Made by a program: the position numbers and the translations under genes
Notes under the pieces: model-generated
Seen by the model: only the letters and a program-made list of their open reading frames with translations
The model's database searches: none
What the model was told of the DNA's origin: nothing
Origin: Micromonospora luteifusca
GTDB lineage: Bacteria > Actinomycetota > Actinomycetes > Mycobacteriales > Micromonosporaceae
NCBI RefSeq assembly: GCF_016907275.1
Contig: NZ_JAFBBP010000001.1
Coordinates: 5,694,001 to 5,758,000, forward strand
Direction of reading: 5' to 3'
DNA: 64,000 nucleotides
Shown: piece after piece, positions 10,381 through 18,683 of the stretch
How the letters are laid out: every line of letters begins with the position of its first letter
Numbering within the stretch: position 1 is the stretch's first letter

Positions 10381-10425
10381 GGCACACCCGCTCGATCCGG
10401 ACTTCAGACATCGAGCGGGTGTGCC
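10381..10425 (+). terminator. Strong hairpin after the 53-aa gene
   Basis: 16-bp perfect inverted repeat ggcacacccgctcgat / atcgagcgggtgtgcc with a 13-base loop and no T run. Also downstream of the convergent DUF6308 remnant, so it may act in both directions. Confidence 0.65.
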
Positions 10426-10591
10426 GTCCACCCAGAACGATCCTCCCGCTGTTCTAGGGGAATGGTCGGAGATGGCTGTCTCGTCAGATGGCAGGCGGGT
10501 TCGCTCTATCCTCTTTCGCCACGTTCAGCTCGCTAGGCGGCGTGACGTAGTGGCTGAGTGGCTTAGCGGGACATTCGCCCTGAGGCGCCGA

Positions 10592-11293
10592 TCAGAGCTC
10601 CACGGACCCACGCTGCGGACACGTCGTGGGCTTGTCCCGCCAGTGTTTCTTAACGTGTCGCCTCCACAGGACGATATCCAGGACCCGCAGGATGCTCACT
10701 CTGTCGCCTGCGCCCGAGGTCGTGCGAACTTCGCCGAGGGCAGCGCGCAGGTCACCGCCGTTCTCGGTGAGCCGGTCGTGCAGCCTCAGCCAAACGTGCG
10801 TCGGCGCTGCGAACTGGCAGCTGACAATCGAGTCGTAGACGGGGATGAGCTTGGGCCCCTTGCGAGCCAGCAGGTTGCCGGCAATCACCCAGCCGATACC
10901 CGTCTTCTTGTTCCGATCATTCAGCAACTGCCATGCCTGATCGGCGTGCCCGCCGTCGACGATGAGCTCGTCGGCGCCGGGGGTGCCCAGCTCGGCATCA
11001 TGGGGAATCTTCCGCAAGCGTGCGCTGATATCCCTTCATAGCTGGCCGTCAATCAGCTCCCTGCCGACGGCGAACGGAACTTGGACGTTGAGCGCCTCCA
11101 CCGCATAGAGATCACCTACGGTGATCCTGTCGCGGGTCTCGACACGATCACCGCCACCCGCGAAGGTCTCGAACCACTGCCCGGTGTACGACCCGGGCGT
11201 GAAGTAGGCACCAAGATGGCCCACGCCTTCACGACGAACAATGTCGATCAACTTATCCGGCACCGGCAGATAATACTGAGCACCGGTGCTCAA
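10592..11293 (-). pseudogene. DUF6308-family protein interrupted by one in-frame stop
   Basis: The minus-strand frame reads continuously as two blocks in the same phase. The first, from TTG at 11,293, contains WFETFAGGGDRVETRDRITV and ends in RELIDGQL. The second restarts as RDISARLRKIPHDAELG and runs through GIGWVIAGNLLARKGPKLIP to 10,592. A single TGA at 11,036-11,038 separates them; a Gly codon GGA in the ancestor would explain it. The joined protein matches what I recall of the DUF6308 family of actinobacterial hypothetical proteins. The helix-hairpin-helix-like GIGWVxAxxLLARKxPxLIP segment hints at nucleic-acid binding. Function unknown. Confidence 0.7.
11277..11292. promoter_or_regulatory. 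16-bp perfect palindrome between divergent genes
   Basis: TGAGCACCGGTGCTCA overlaps the putative TTG start of the DUF6308 gene and lies 66 bases upstream of the divergent nuclease-like gene. It could be an operator for both, or chance symmetry in the first DUF6308 codons, in which case the true start is further downstream. Confidence 0.35.
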
Positions 11294-11357
11294 TCACACC
11301 CGCCGCCGAGCGAGTTCGCGAGGTGAACTCGTACGCGCGCGGGTGTACCGTCACGTC

Positions 11358-11888
11358 GTGCAAACGGCCACCGATTCTGATCTTCGATCGATGAGTGTCC
11401 GGCAGCTGCTCGAGCTCTACTCTCGGATCCTCACGGAGCTGATCCGGCGTGGCGTTGTTAGGTCGCGCAATGCCCCTGCCGGTGACCTGGCGGAGTCCAT
11501 CGTTGCGAAGGCTTATCGCGGCGAGCTTGCGCCGCAGTCGGAGAAGAGCTGGGACGTTCGCGCGGCGGACGGCACCTTGTTGCAGATCAAGTGCCGCGTC
11601 ATCGAGCCCGGCAGCCGGCGTACCCACGTCTTCTCGCCGTTTCGGAGCTGGAGCTTCGATGCTTGTGTGTTTGTCATCCTGAGTAGCGTCACCTATGACA
11701 TCGAGCAGGCTGTCGAGGCTCCGGTCGACCAGGTCAGGGCAGCTGCCCGAGCGAGCTCATGGGTCGCCGGTCACCGGGTATCCCTGAGTCAGGTCCGCGT
11801 TGGCCTTGATAACGCAGTCGATGTGACTGACCGTCTTCGAGAGGCCTATGGTGCAATGGAACGATTGGAGCAGAAACAGGCGATTTGA
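11358..11888 (+). CDS. Small restriction-endonuclease-fold-like protein
   Basis: 176 aa from the GTG at 11,358 (the frame is open back to 11,286). It belongs to a family seen in actinobacteria as hypothetical (DUF6998-like from memory). A helical N terminus (MSVRQLLELYSRILTELIRR) is followed by a segment resembling a PD-(D/E)XK active site: GDLAESIVAKA, then EKSWDVRAADGTLLQIKCR, giving D-x9-Q-x-K, then a hydrophobic strand FDACVFVILSS. A DNA-cleaving or DNA-repair role is inferred from that pattern only. Divergent from the DUF6308 gene with a shared 65-base intergenic region. Confidence 0.6.
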   Translation: MQTATDSDLRSMSVRQLLELYSRILTELIRRGVVRSRNAPAGDLAESIVAKAYRGELAPQSEKSWDVRAADGTLLQIKCRVIEPGSRRTHVFSPFRSWSFDACVFVILSSVTYDIEQAVEAPVDQVRAAARASSWVAGHRVSLSQVRVGLDNAVDVTDRLREAYGAMERLEQKQAI

Positions 11889-12106
11889 CGTCTCCGAGCG
11901 CCGCATTGATCTGCTGCGGGTCGCCTACCAGGCAATGTCCCGGTCTTAAAGGGCTGGACGGCATGAGCCTGCTGTTCTTCAGCTTGATCACGGGATGGCC
12001 GGTCCTGCCACGGCCCGCGTCGAAGCACCGAAACGTGTCCGCGCAGCGCTTCCCAGCTGCGTGAAGCAGAAAACCCAATAGGGTGCAGGAAGCCTGGTGA
12101 GGCGCG

Positions 12107-15100
12107 CTAGTCGCGGTGCGTCAGGATTACCCGGGATATCGTGGCCTTGTCCGACTCCGTCAACTGCGCGGCTAGCGCCATCATCATTGACATGGCGAAC
12201 GCATGTCCTTGGCGGCCGACCAGGTTGCGGTAGATGCTGGCGGCGACCGCCTCGAATGGGTCGGTCACCAGTTGGCGTTCAGCGACTCCCGCCCGCACGC
12301 CGCGCAGGACACCAAGCAGATGGTCGGCGTTCATCCACGGCTCTGCCATGCACCGGCCCATCAGCACACGCAGGTTGGCGCTCGCACCGTGGTCATCGGT
12401 GTTGATGCGGACCAATCCGATGGCGGTTGCGGACACCCACCCTTCTACCTGGTCGGGTCCGTTGATCACCGCGAGCCGCAGCATCGCGAGCATGAAGTCG
12501 AGTGCGGCTTCCGGGTCGTTCCAGGTTGCGGGCCGAGTCAGCGCGAATGCCGCCCCGCGTGGAATGTGGCCCTCGATCGCCGCGGCAAGGTCGAACGTCG
12601 TTCGATCGAATCCGAGGTCGGTGAAGTAGTTGGCGATCAGGACTGCCTCAGCAGCCACGCGGAGCTGACGCGAGATGTGTCCTTTGCTCTGCAGGTATCT
12701 GATGAGATCGACGGTGCCGAAGGTGGGCACGCCCATGCTGGCGGCGACCGATCGCAGGCGGTGGTCGTCGCACCAGAACGGGATCTGTTCTGCGGCCGCC
12801 AGATCGAACGACGAAAGCCACTCGAATTTCTGGTCCACGTCGGGGAACATCGTGAGCCTGGGCCACGGGCGCCGGGCAGCCTGGTGCAAGATCGAGTAGA
12901 CCACGGAGGACTGTTCCGCAAGCGCGTCAGCGGCAGACTGCTCGATCTTCGTGACGGTCGGCCGCTCGGCGTCAGGATCCCATCCCGTCGACAGGGTCGA
13001 GCGCATGCCGAGTGACTCCTGTCCTCGGACCGCGTCGCGGTAGGCCTCATCGGTCGCACGGACCTGGGCGAAGCACGAGATGAGCTGCGAACGCAGCTGC
13101 GGGTCGAGCAAGGCGAGAGTGTGTGCTGCGGTGATGTCGATGACGATGGTCTTGTTCAGGGCCGCCGATGCCGAGGCGCTGCCGTACGGTTCGCCTTCAG
13201 GAGCGTGGGCGTTGACGAAGCCAGCGCCGCGCTTCAGCGACGCTTCTGTGTACGACGAGTCGAACGTGGTGGCCAGGAATCCCAACGGTAGGTTTGCCTT
13301 GTCGAGTGCCTCGATCGCTTCGCTAAGTGAGTCGTGGCGTGCGCGAAGGTCAGGCGTGAGGGATCCAAGCGGGTCGTCTTCCGAGATCGGAATCCTGCGG
13401 AACACCGTGCTGTCGGGGAAGCGTTCGGTGTAGTCGAACATGGCCGTGTGCAGCGCGGCGAGGTCTTGGTCGGTTGCGGATAGGTTCTGCCGGTGCAGAC
13501 CGAAGAAGATCTGTGCGATGAACACGCCAATCAGCTGCTCATCTTCGGGCCAGCGAGCCATGGTGGACAGTGCGCGCGGCACAAACTGGGTGCTGGTGTC
13601 GTGCCGGGCCACCAAACCGATCCAGGTGAGAGCGTCGTGCCGATCACGGGGTGCGACCGGATCACCGTCGGGAGTGAGTGCGTTCCATGCACCTTCCCTG
13701 TCGCCGCGCCGGATCAATGAGTGTATGAGCGCCCAGCGGGCGTCCACGGCGTCGGGGTCGAGCGCCACCAGGTTGCGGGCCTGCTCGATCGCTAGATCCC
13801 ACGAGCCCTCATCAACGTGGATCTCGAAAATGAGGACTCGCGCAGCGAACTGTCCCGCCCATTCGGGTCCGCCCATGGTCAGCCCGCGCTCGGCAGCCCG
13901 GATTGCGGCTTCCGGTTTCTCGGCGGTCCGGAGATGACGCGCCGAGCTGAGCATCATGCCCGGGTCGTTCCACCGGTGGGCGGCTTCCTTGAGAACCTCG
14001 GCAGCCAGCAGGTGTTCCCCGTCTTTCCCGTACCGCTCTGCGAGTAGTACGGCGAGAACGGCGTGGTTGGCGGCGCCAGCTCGCAGGGCCTCGATCGTTC
14101 CGCCCTGGACACCCATGGTGCGGTGGATGTCCCGAATCTCACGGACCAGCGCCGGATGCTGCTTCTCGACCTCGGCGAGGTCGGGGAGTTCGCCCCCGAC
14201 GTGGGCCAGCCCGCGAACCGCTACCAGGAAATCGCGTTCGGACTCCACGGCGGCCAAGGCGGACTGCCATGCCGCAGCGGCGGCCGTGTCGTCGGCGGTG
14301 TCGGTCAGTCTCACGGCTTCGATCATCGCGACAACAAAGGCGGTGCCCAGCTCGGCTGCCAACGCTCTTGCCTCGTCGTATTCGCCGGCGACGGCGAGCA
14401 GCTCTGCTTTCTCTCGTCGCAGCCGTGGGTCCGCGGCCTCGTGAGGCCAAGCTTCACCGCTCGGCTTCGGTTCGATCAGCGCCCGCGCCTGCGCCACCTT
14501 GCCGCTGAGGATGTAGGCGTTGACCGCGACCAGGATCGCCGCAACGCTGTCGCCATGCCACGATTGCCTGACGTTGCGGGCTTTGATCGCAAGCGCAGCG
14601 GCCTGTTCGGTGTCGGCCAGCCGGTTGACCGTCGTCCCGTGCTGCGCCCGGTACAGCAGCAGCTCAGCTGCATGGAGCGCAGCTCCACTCGCGCCCTCAA
14701 TGGCGGCAGCCTCGAGCGCGATCGTGATTCCCCGGTTGGTGTCGCCAGCTCGAGCGTGCAGCCGCGACAGCAGTTGCAGGCGCATCGCCGCTTCGAGGTT
14801 CGACGTCGTCTGCCACGCATCCAAGACGTTGACGGACTGATCCCAGCTCTCGCGGTGGACCAGCAGCAGCGCCTGAGCGAGCGGGTGTTCCCCTGCAGCG
14901 CCGGCAAGCAGTTCGTCGACCTCAGCGTGGGCGTCCTCCGGCAGGCACATCGCTTGCCGGGCCTTCCAGAAGCCAGCCGGAAACGCTCCACGCTCGACGG
15001 CAATCCTGAACAGGCGCGCCGCTGTCGAATTCTGGCCGTAATCGCAGGCGAGGTCAGCCAGCCAGCAGACCACCTGCTCAGGTGCTTGGGAGAACCAGTC

Positions 15101-15718
15101 CGGTGGCTGCTCGCACCACTGCCGAAGGAGAGCCGCGCGGTCGCCGGTCGTGACGATGGCCTGGACCAGCCTTTCAACGTCGGGCCAGGAGCCGCGGATC
15201 CCGATGGCTTGGTCGCGGCGCCACGGCTGGAGCTTGTTGACCTGGTCCCCGAACACGTTGCTGGCCGACATCCGGTCGAGGATGGAGCGATTGCCTTCCG
15301 CTACGACTGCCTGGGTGGATGCTGCGGCGACACGCGTATGTTCCGTCAGCCAATCCCCGGAGATGGCGGCTGCGGTGGCTGGGTCGTGAGCACGCACGAA
15401 GGCGGCGAGAACAAGGATGAGAACCTGCTCGGCGTCGGATCGCCGCTGGTCTGCCCTGCCACCCAGCAGCCCGGCCAGACCATCGATAACCGCCTCGGCC
15501 ACCTCAGCACCGCCGCGGGATAGCTGACTCTGCACCTCCGGCAACGCCAGCCACTTGCGCAGTTGTCCAGCTTTCAGACGAATGCCCTTCTTGCGGGCCT
15601 GCCGTCCGACCGTCCATGCGACCCGCCAGCGAACCGTGCGCTTGCCGATCAACCGGGCAATAGGCGCAACAGCCGAGCCGAGGGCCTTCGCGAGCCCGGC
15701 GGAGACGGTTGGTTCCAC
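12107..15718 (-). CDS. Large helical-repeat (TPR-like) protein with C-terminal PIN-like domain
   Basis: 1,203 aa from GTG at 15,718. The N-terminal about 90 residues are basic and helical (WRVAWTVGRQARKKGIRLKA). Residues of about 150-800 are Ala/Leu-rich helical pairs typical of TPR/SEL1-type solenoids (WALIHSLIRRGDREGAWNAL, DEARALAAELGTAFVVAMIE). A C-terminal block at about residues 850-1,010 resembles a PIN nuclease: a hydrophobic strand ending in Asp (KTIVIDITAAHTLALLD), later PFWCDDHRLRSVAASMGVPT and TFGTVDLIRYL, followed by a helical tail. The combination suggests a sensor or scaffold with an RNase effector. No antitoxin-like partner is adjacent. The gene is alone in its orientation here; I know no named defence system with this exact architecture. 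Confidence 0.7.
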   Translation of the reverse strand: MEPTVSAGLAKALGSAVAPIARLIGKRTVRWRVAWTVGRQARKKGIRLKAGQLRKWLALPEVQSQLSRGGAEVAEAVIDGLAGLLGGRADQRRSDAEQVLILVLAAFVRAHDPATAAAISGDWLTEHTRVAAASTQAVVAEGNRSILDRMSASNVFGDQVNKLQPWRRDQAIGIRGSWPDVERLVQAIVTTGDRAALLRQWCEQPPDWFSQAPEQVVCWLADLACDYGQNSTAARLFRIAVERGAFPAGFWKARQAMCLPEDAHAEVDELLAGAAGEHPLAQALLLVHRESWDQSVNVLDAWQTTSNLEAAMRLQLLSRLHARAGDTNRGITIALEAAAIEGASGAALHAAELLLYRAQHGTTVNRLADTEQAAALAIKARNVRQSWHGDSVAAILVAVNAYILSGKVAQARALIEPKPSGEAWPHEAADPRLRREKAELLAVAGEYDEARALAAELGTAFVVAMIEAVRLTDTADDTAAAAAWQSALAAVESERDFLVAVRGLAHVGGELPDLAEVEKQHPALVREIRDIHRTMGVQGGTIEALRAGAANHAVLAVLLAERYGKDGEHLLAAEVLKEAAHRWNDPGMMLSSARHLRTAEKPEAAIRAAERGLTMGGPEWAGQFAARVLIFEIHVDEGSWDLAIEQARNLVALDPDAVDARWALIHSLIRRGDREGAWNALTPDGDPVAPRDRHDALTWIGLVARHDTSTQFVPRALSTMARWPEDEQLIGVFIAQIFFGLHRQNLSATDQDLAALHTAMFDYTERFPDSTVFRRIPISEDDPLGSLTPDLRARHDSLSEAIEALDKANLPLGFLATTFDSSYTEASLKRGAGFVNAHAPEGEPYGSASASAALNKTIVIDITAAHTLALLDPQLRSQLISCFAQVRATDEAYRDAVRGQESLGMRSTLSTGWDPDAERPTVTKIEQSAADALAEQSSVVYSILHQAARRPWPRLTMFPDVDQKFEWLSSFDLAAAEQIPFWCDDHRLRSVAASMGVPTFGTVDLIRYLQSKGHISRQLRVAAEAVLIANYFTDLGFDRTTFDLAAAIEGHIPRGAAFALTRPATWNDPEAALDFMLAMLRLAVINGPDQVEGWVSATAIGLVRINTDDHGASANLRVLMGRCMAEPWMNADHLLGVLRGVRAGVAERQLVTDPFEAVAASIYRNLVGRQGHAFAMSMMMALAAQLTESDKATISRVILTHRD

Positions 15719-16332
15719 GATCTACCTGCCTTAAATCTTCCTTCTCTGACGCCACTTGGACGGTGCGCCGTGATGCCCTGCTGCCGCCCAGCGTCCATCG
15801 GCCGTCTCCGGGGGTCGCAACAGTACGACCTGGCTACGACAGAACGCCTGCGGGAGCACCTGCTCATCATCCCTAGGAGGGACTTGACATGGCGCACCTG
15901 CCTATCCAGCCGGATCTGTACGCCGACGGCGGGACTTCCGGGACAGTTCCGTCAGCTGCAACATGTACGCCTTCCTGGCGTGTCGTGCCATTTCCGCGCG
16001 TACATCTGGATCGAGCAGGCCGCCGGGATCGACCTGTCGCTCAAAGCGATCGAGGAAGCCCTGCGTCCCCGCTGCCGTGCGGGCGCGACGGTGTCGACGC
16101 CGCGTGAAAACTAATGGGATCCGGCCGGGCTAACCTTCGTACGCTCGGCTCCGCAGCCGCCAGCGGGTGAGCACTCCTGAAAACTGAGCGTGGAGCTCTA
16201 GGGTCAGACCGTGCCCCTGCTGGTCGGCGAGGAGGATTGACCGCTGATGGGATGACGTGCCGGCTGAGCACTTGACCATTAGTTCGCTCAGGTTCTCCTC
16301 GAAGCTGTACCGCCGGAGCTGGAGGAGATCAG
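15719..16332. other. Intergenic region and IS110 left end
   Basis: Contains the promoter region of the PIN gene (minus strand) and, from about 16,115, the non-coding left end of the IS110 element. Short open frames such as 15,889-16,107 lack conserved features and overlap in several frames; none is called as a gene. Confidence 0.5.
16115..16332 (+). ncRNA. Candidate bridge RNA region of IS110 element
   Basis: IS110-family elements carry a structured bridge RNA in the non-coding end upstream of the transposase. This 218-base region directly upstream of the IS110 transposase is the expected place. Element ends and donor/target loops cannot be assigned by eye. The call rests on family knowledge and position. 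Confidence 0.35.
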
Positions 16333-17556
16333 GTGTTGTTCGTCGGAAACGATTGGGCCGAAGACCACCACGACATCGAGGTGCAGGACGCTGCTGGGAA
16401 GCGACTCAAGCGGGCGCGGCTTCCTGAGGGCGTAGCCGGGATCGCAAAGCTGCATACCTTGATCGGTGACCTGCTTGGCGATGATGCGGATCCGTCCGCA
16501 GTGACCGTGGGCATCGAGACCGACCGCGGCCCGTGGGTGCGGGCGCTGGTCGCCGCCGGCTACCGCGTGATCGCAATCAACCCGATGCAGGCGGCCCGCT
16601 ACCGGGAGCGGTACTCCACGTCGGGTGCCAAGTCCGATGCCGGCGATGCTCGAGTGTTGGCGGACATCGTGCGGCTGGAGGCCGACCGGCATCGGCCGGT
16701 CGCCGGAGACAGCCGCCTGGTCGAGGCGGTCCAGGTGCTGGCTCGCGCCCATCAGTCGCTGGTCTGGGCACGACAGCGACACGTACTGCAGCTACGAGCG
16801 GTGCTGCGCCAAGCGTTCCCGGCCGCGTCGGTGGCCTTCGGCGAGGACCTGCATGACCGGGACGCACTGGCCGTACTGGCCAAGGCGCCATCGGCCGCCC
16901 AGGCCCGCAAACTCCGCGTCAGCCAGGTCGAGGCCGCGCTACGCCGCGCCGGGCGACAGCGCAACGTCCCCGCCGTTGCCGATCGCATTCTGTCCGCACT
17001 TCGCACCCCGCAGTTGAACCAGCCCGCCGTGGTCAGCGACGCCTACGCCGCGCACACAGCTGGCCTCGTCGGCATCATCGGCGCGTTCAACACCCAGATC
17101 GTCGCGCTGGAAGCACAACTGACCGACTACCTCGGCCGTCACCCCGACGCAAAGATCCTGATGTCCCAGCCCGGCCTGGGCACCGTGTTGGCTGCCCGGG
17201 TGCTCGGCGAGTTCGGGGACGACCCGCACCGTTACCCCGACGCCCGCAGTCGAAAGAACTACGCCGGCACCAGCCCGATCACCCGAGCCTCCGGCACGCG
17301 GAGTGTGGTCCTCGCCCGCTACGCCCGCAACCGCCGACTCGGCGATGCTCTCTACCGGCAGGCGTTCTGCGCGCTGCTGGCCTCACCCGGCGTCCGCGCC
17401 TACTACGACCAACTCCGCGCCCGAAACATCAGCCACAACGCCGCCCTGCGCCAAGTCGCCAACCGCCTCGTCGGCATTCTGCACGGCTGCCTACGTCACC
17501 GACGCGAATACGACGAATCCACCGCCTGGGCGCACCGGCAGCTGGCTACGACTTGA
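16333..17556 (+). CDS. IS110-family transposase
   Basis: 407 aa, GTG start after GGAGGAGA. The N-terminal DEDD RuvC-like domain begins FVGNDWAEDHHDIEV with IETDRGPWV and GAKSDAGDARVLADIVRLEA. The C-terminal Tnp_20 domain is visible as MSQPGLGTVLAARVLGEFGD and NYAGTSPITRASG, and carries the conserved Ser region. Full length and apparently intact. Inserted between the PIN gene and a fragment of an island-type integrase. Confidence 0.92.
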   Translation: MLFVGNDWAEDHHDIEVQDAAGKRLKRARLPEGVAGIAKLHTLIGDLLGDDADPSAVTVGIETDRGPWVRALVAAGYRVIAINPMQAARYRERYSTSGAKSDAGDARVLADIVRLEADRHRPVAGDSRLVEAVQVLARAHQSLVWARQRHVLQLRAVLRQAFPAASVAFGEDLHDRDALAVLAKAPSAAQARKLRVSQVEAALRRAGRQRNVPAVADRILSALRTPQLNQPAVVSDAYAAHTAGLVGIIGAFNTQIVALEAQLTDYLGRHPDAKILMSQPGLGTVLAARVLGEFGDDPHRYPDARSRKNYAGTSPITRASGTRSVVLARYARNRRLGDALYRQAFCALLASPGVRAYYDQLRARNISHNAALRQVANRLVGILHGCLRHRREYDESTAWAHRQLATT

Positions 17557-17662
17557 CAGACGGTCGGTCGTTCTGGCCCAGGATGCGTGGGCGGCTATGC
17601 GTGCCCGGCGTCGACGCTGCCCCGGCGTCAGCCCCGTCGACCCGGCTGTCGGTTCGTCGGGT

Positions 17663-17945
17663 TCAGACACGCTCACCGATCCCGACGCGAGATTGGCTTT
17701 CCTGGGCGCGTTCGGCGGCTGCGCTGGCGCCGTAGTGCCGGGGCATGTCGTCTGAGGTCCAACCGAGCAGCAGCATCAGGTCGCCTGTGTCGCCGCCGGC
17801 GCGTTTCCACTCGTGGGCGAAGTTGTGCCGCCAGCGGTGGGCGTGGACGTTCGCGACGCCGGCGCGCTGGCCGCGACGTTTTAGCATGAGCTTGATGCCG
17901 TTGGCGGCAAGTGCCCGTATGCCTCGATCCGCGAGCCAGAGTTCG
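17663..17945 (-). pseudogene. 3' fragment of a second tyrosine integrase
   Basis: Minus-strand fragment reading LWLADRGIRALAANGIKL, then VANVHAHRWRHNFAHEWKRA and LLLGWTSDDMPRHYG. It is very similar at DNA and protein level to the 3' end of the island integrase at 9.3-9.5 kb but in the opposite orientation. It carries the catalytic His-x-x-Arg-His and Tyr motifs but lacks everything upstream. It starts about 100 bases after the IS110 transposase stop, so it may mark an older element joined or inverted within the island. Confidence 0.75.
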
Positions 17946-18683
17946 CGCGCATGGAGTGCGCAATCATCTACCGCTTCGGACTGCGTCGCCTGATGTGGCG
18001 CCGGTGGGTACTGCGCAGACTCCGCCACCGGGCTTGCCTGCCCAAGACATCCCCGACCACGGCCGAGTAGGTCGGTACTCCCGGGTCTTCTCGTCCGCCC
18101 TGCTCATCGCCTTCTCGATCATTGTGATGAGTCAGACGGTGCCTCGAATCCAAAGGACCGGACGCGACGGCGATCTTTGGCGCGCGTTGACCGCAGCGTC
18201 TAACCGGGCCTCTACGCCTCTTGTAACTCTGGGGAGGGACGACGTCGGTTACTAACAGTCACCAGCACGGCACGCATGGCCAGATGCGACCCGGCTCACG
18301 CGCTTTGTGGACGAATGTCTCACCTCACCAGGGCTGCCGCGCCGAGACGCTGGCACCAGAATCGGACTCGCCCCGCTCTGCGACCGACGCCCTCAAATCG
18401 CCCATAGAACCGCCACTCGAATTCCGAGCACCCAGCTCCGCAGCCGAACAGGCTATACGTCTTTCGGGGAGCGGCTGGGGCCGGCCAGCACGGCCGTCAA
18501 CACCCCATCCGTCTGAAAGCCTCTAGCTAATCAGCCAACACGATTCCCGCGGATGTACATCTCCCTCGTAGGGCAACAACTTGCGGAGCGGAGACGATGG
18601 CCACCCGCTACTGACCGGGTATGCTCCTGCGGCCCGGGGCAGTAGGTTCAGGGACGGACCAGGCGCGGTGCGGAGGGTGAACG
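17946..18683. other. Gene-free stretch upstream of the BREX operon
   Basis: No convincing coding region on either strand. It must hold the promoter of the pglW-brxHI operon; no clear -35/-10 or operator is visible by eye. Confidence 0.5.

Noticed and set aside
15889..16107. 72-codon frame upstream of IS110
   Set aside because: Several frames are open here, none with conserved sequence; likely promoter and IS-end DNA.
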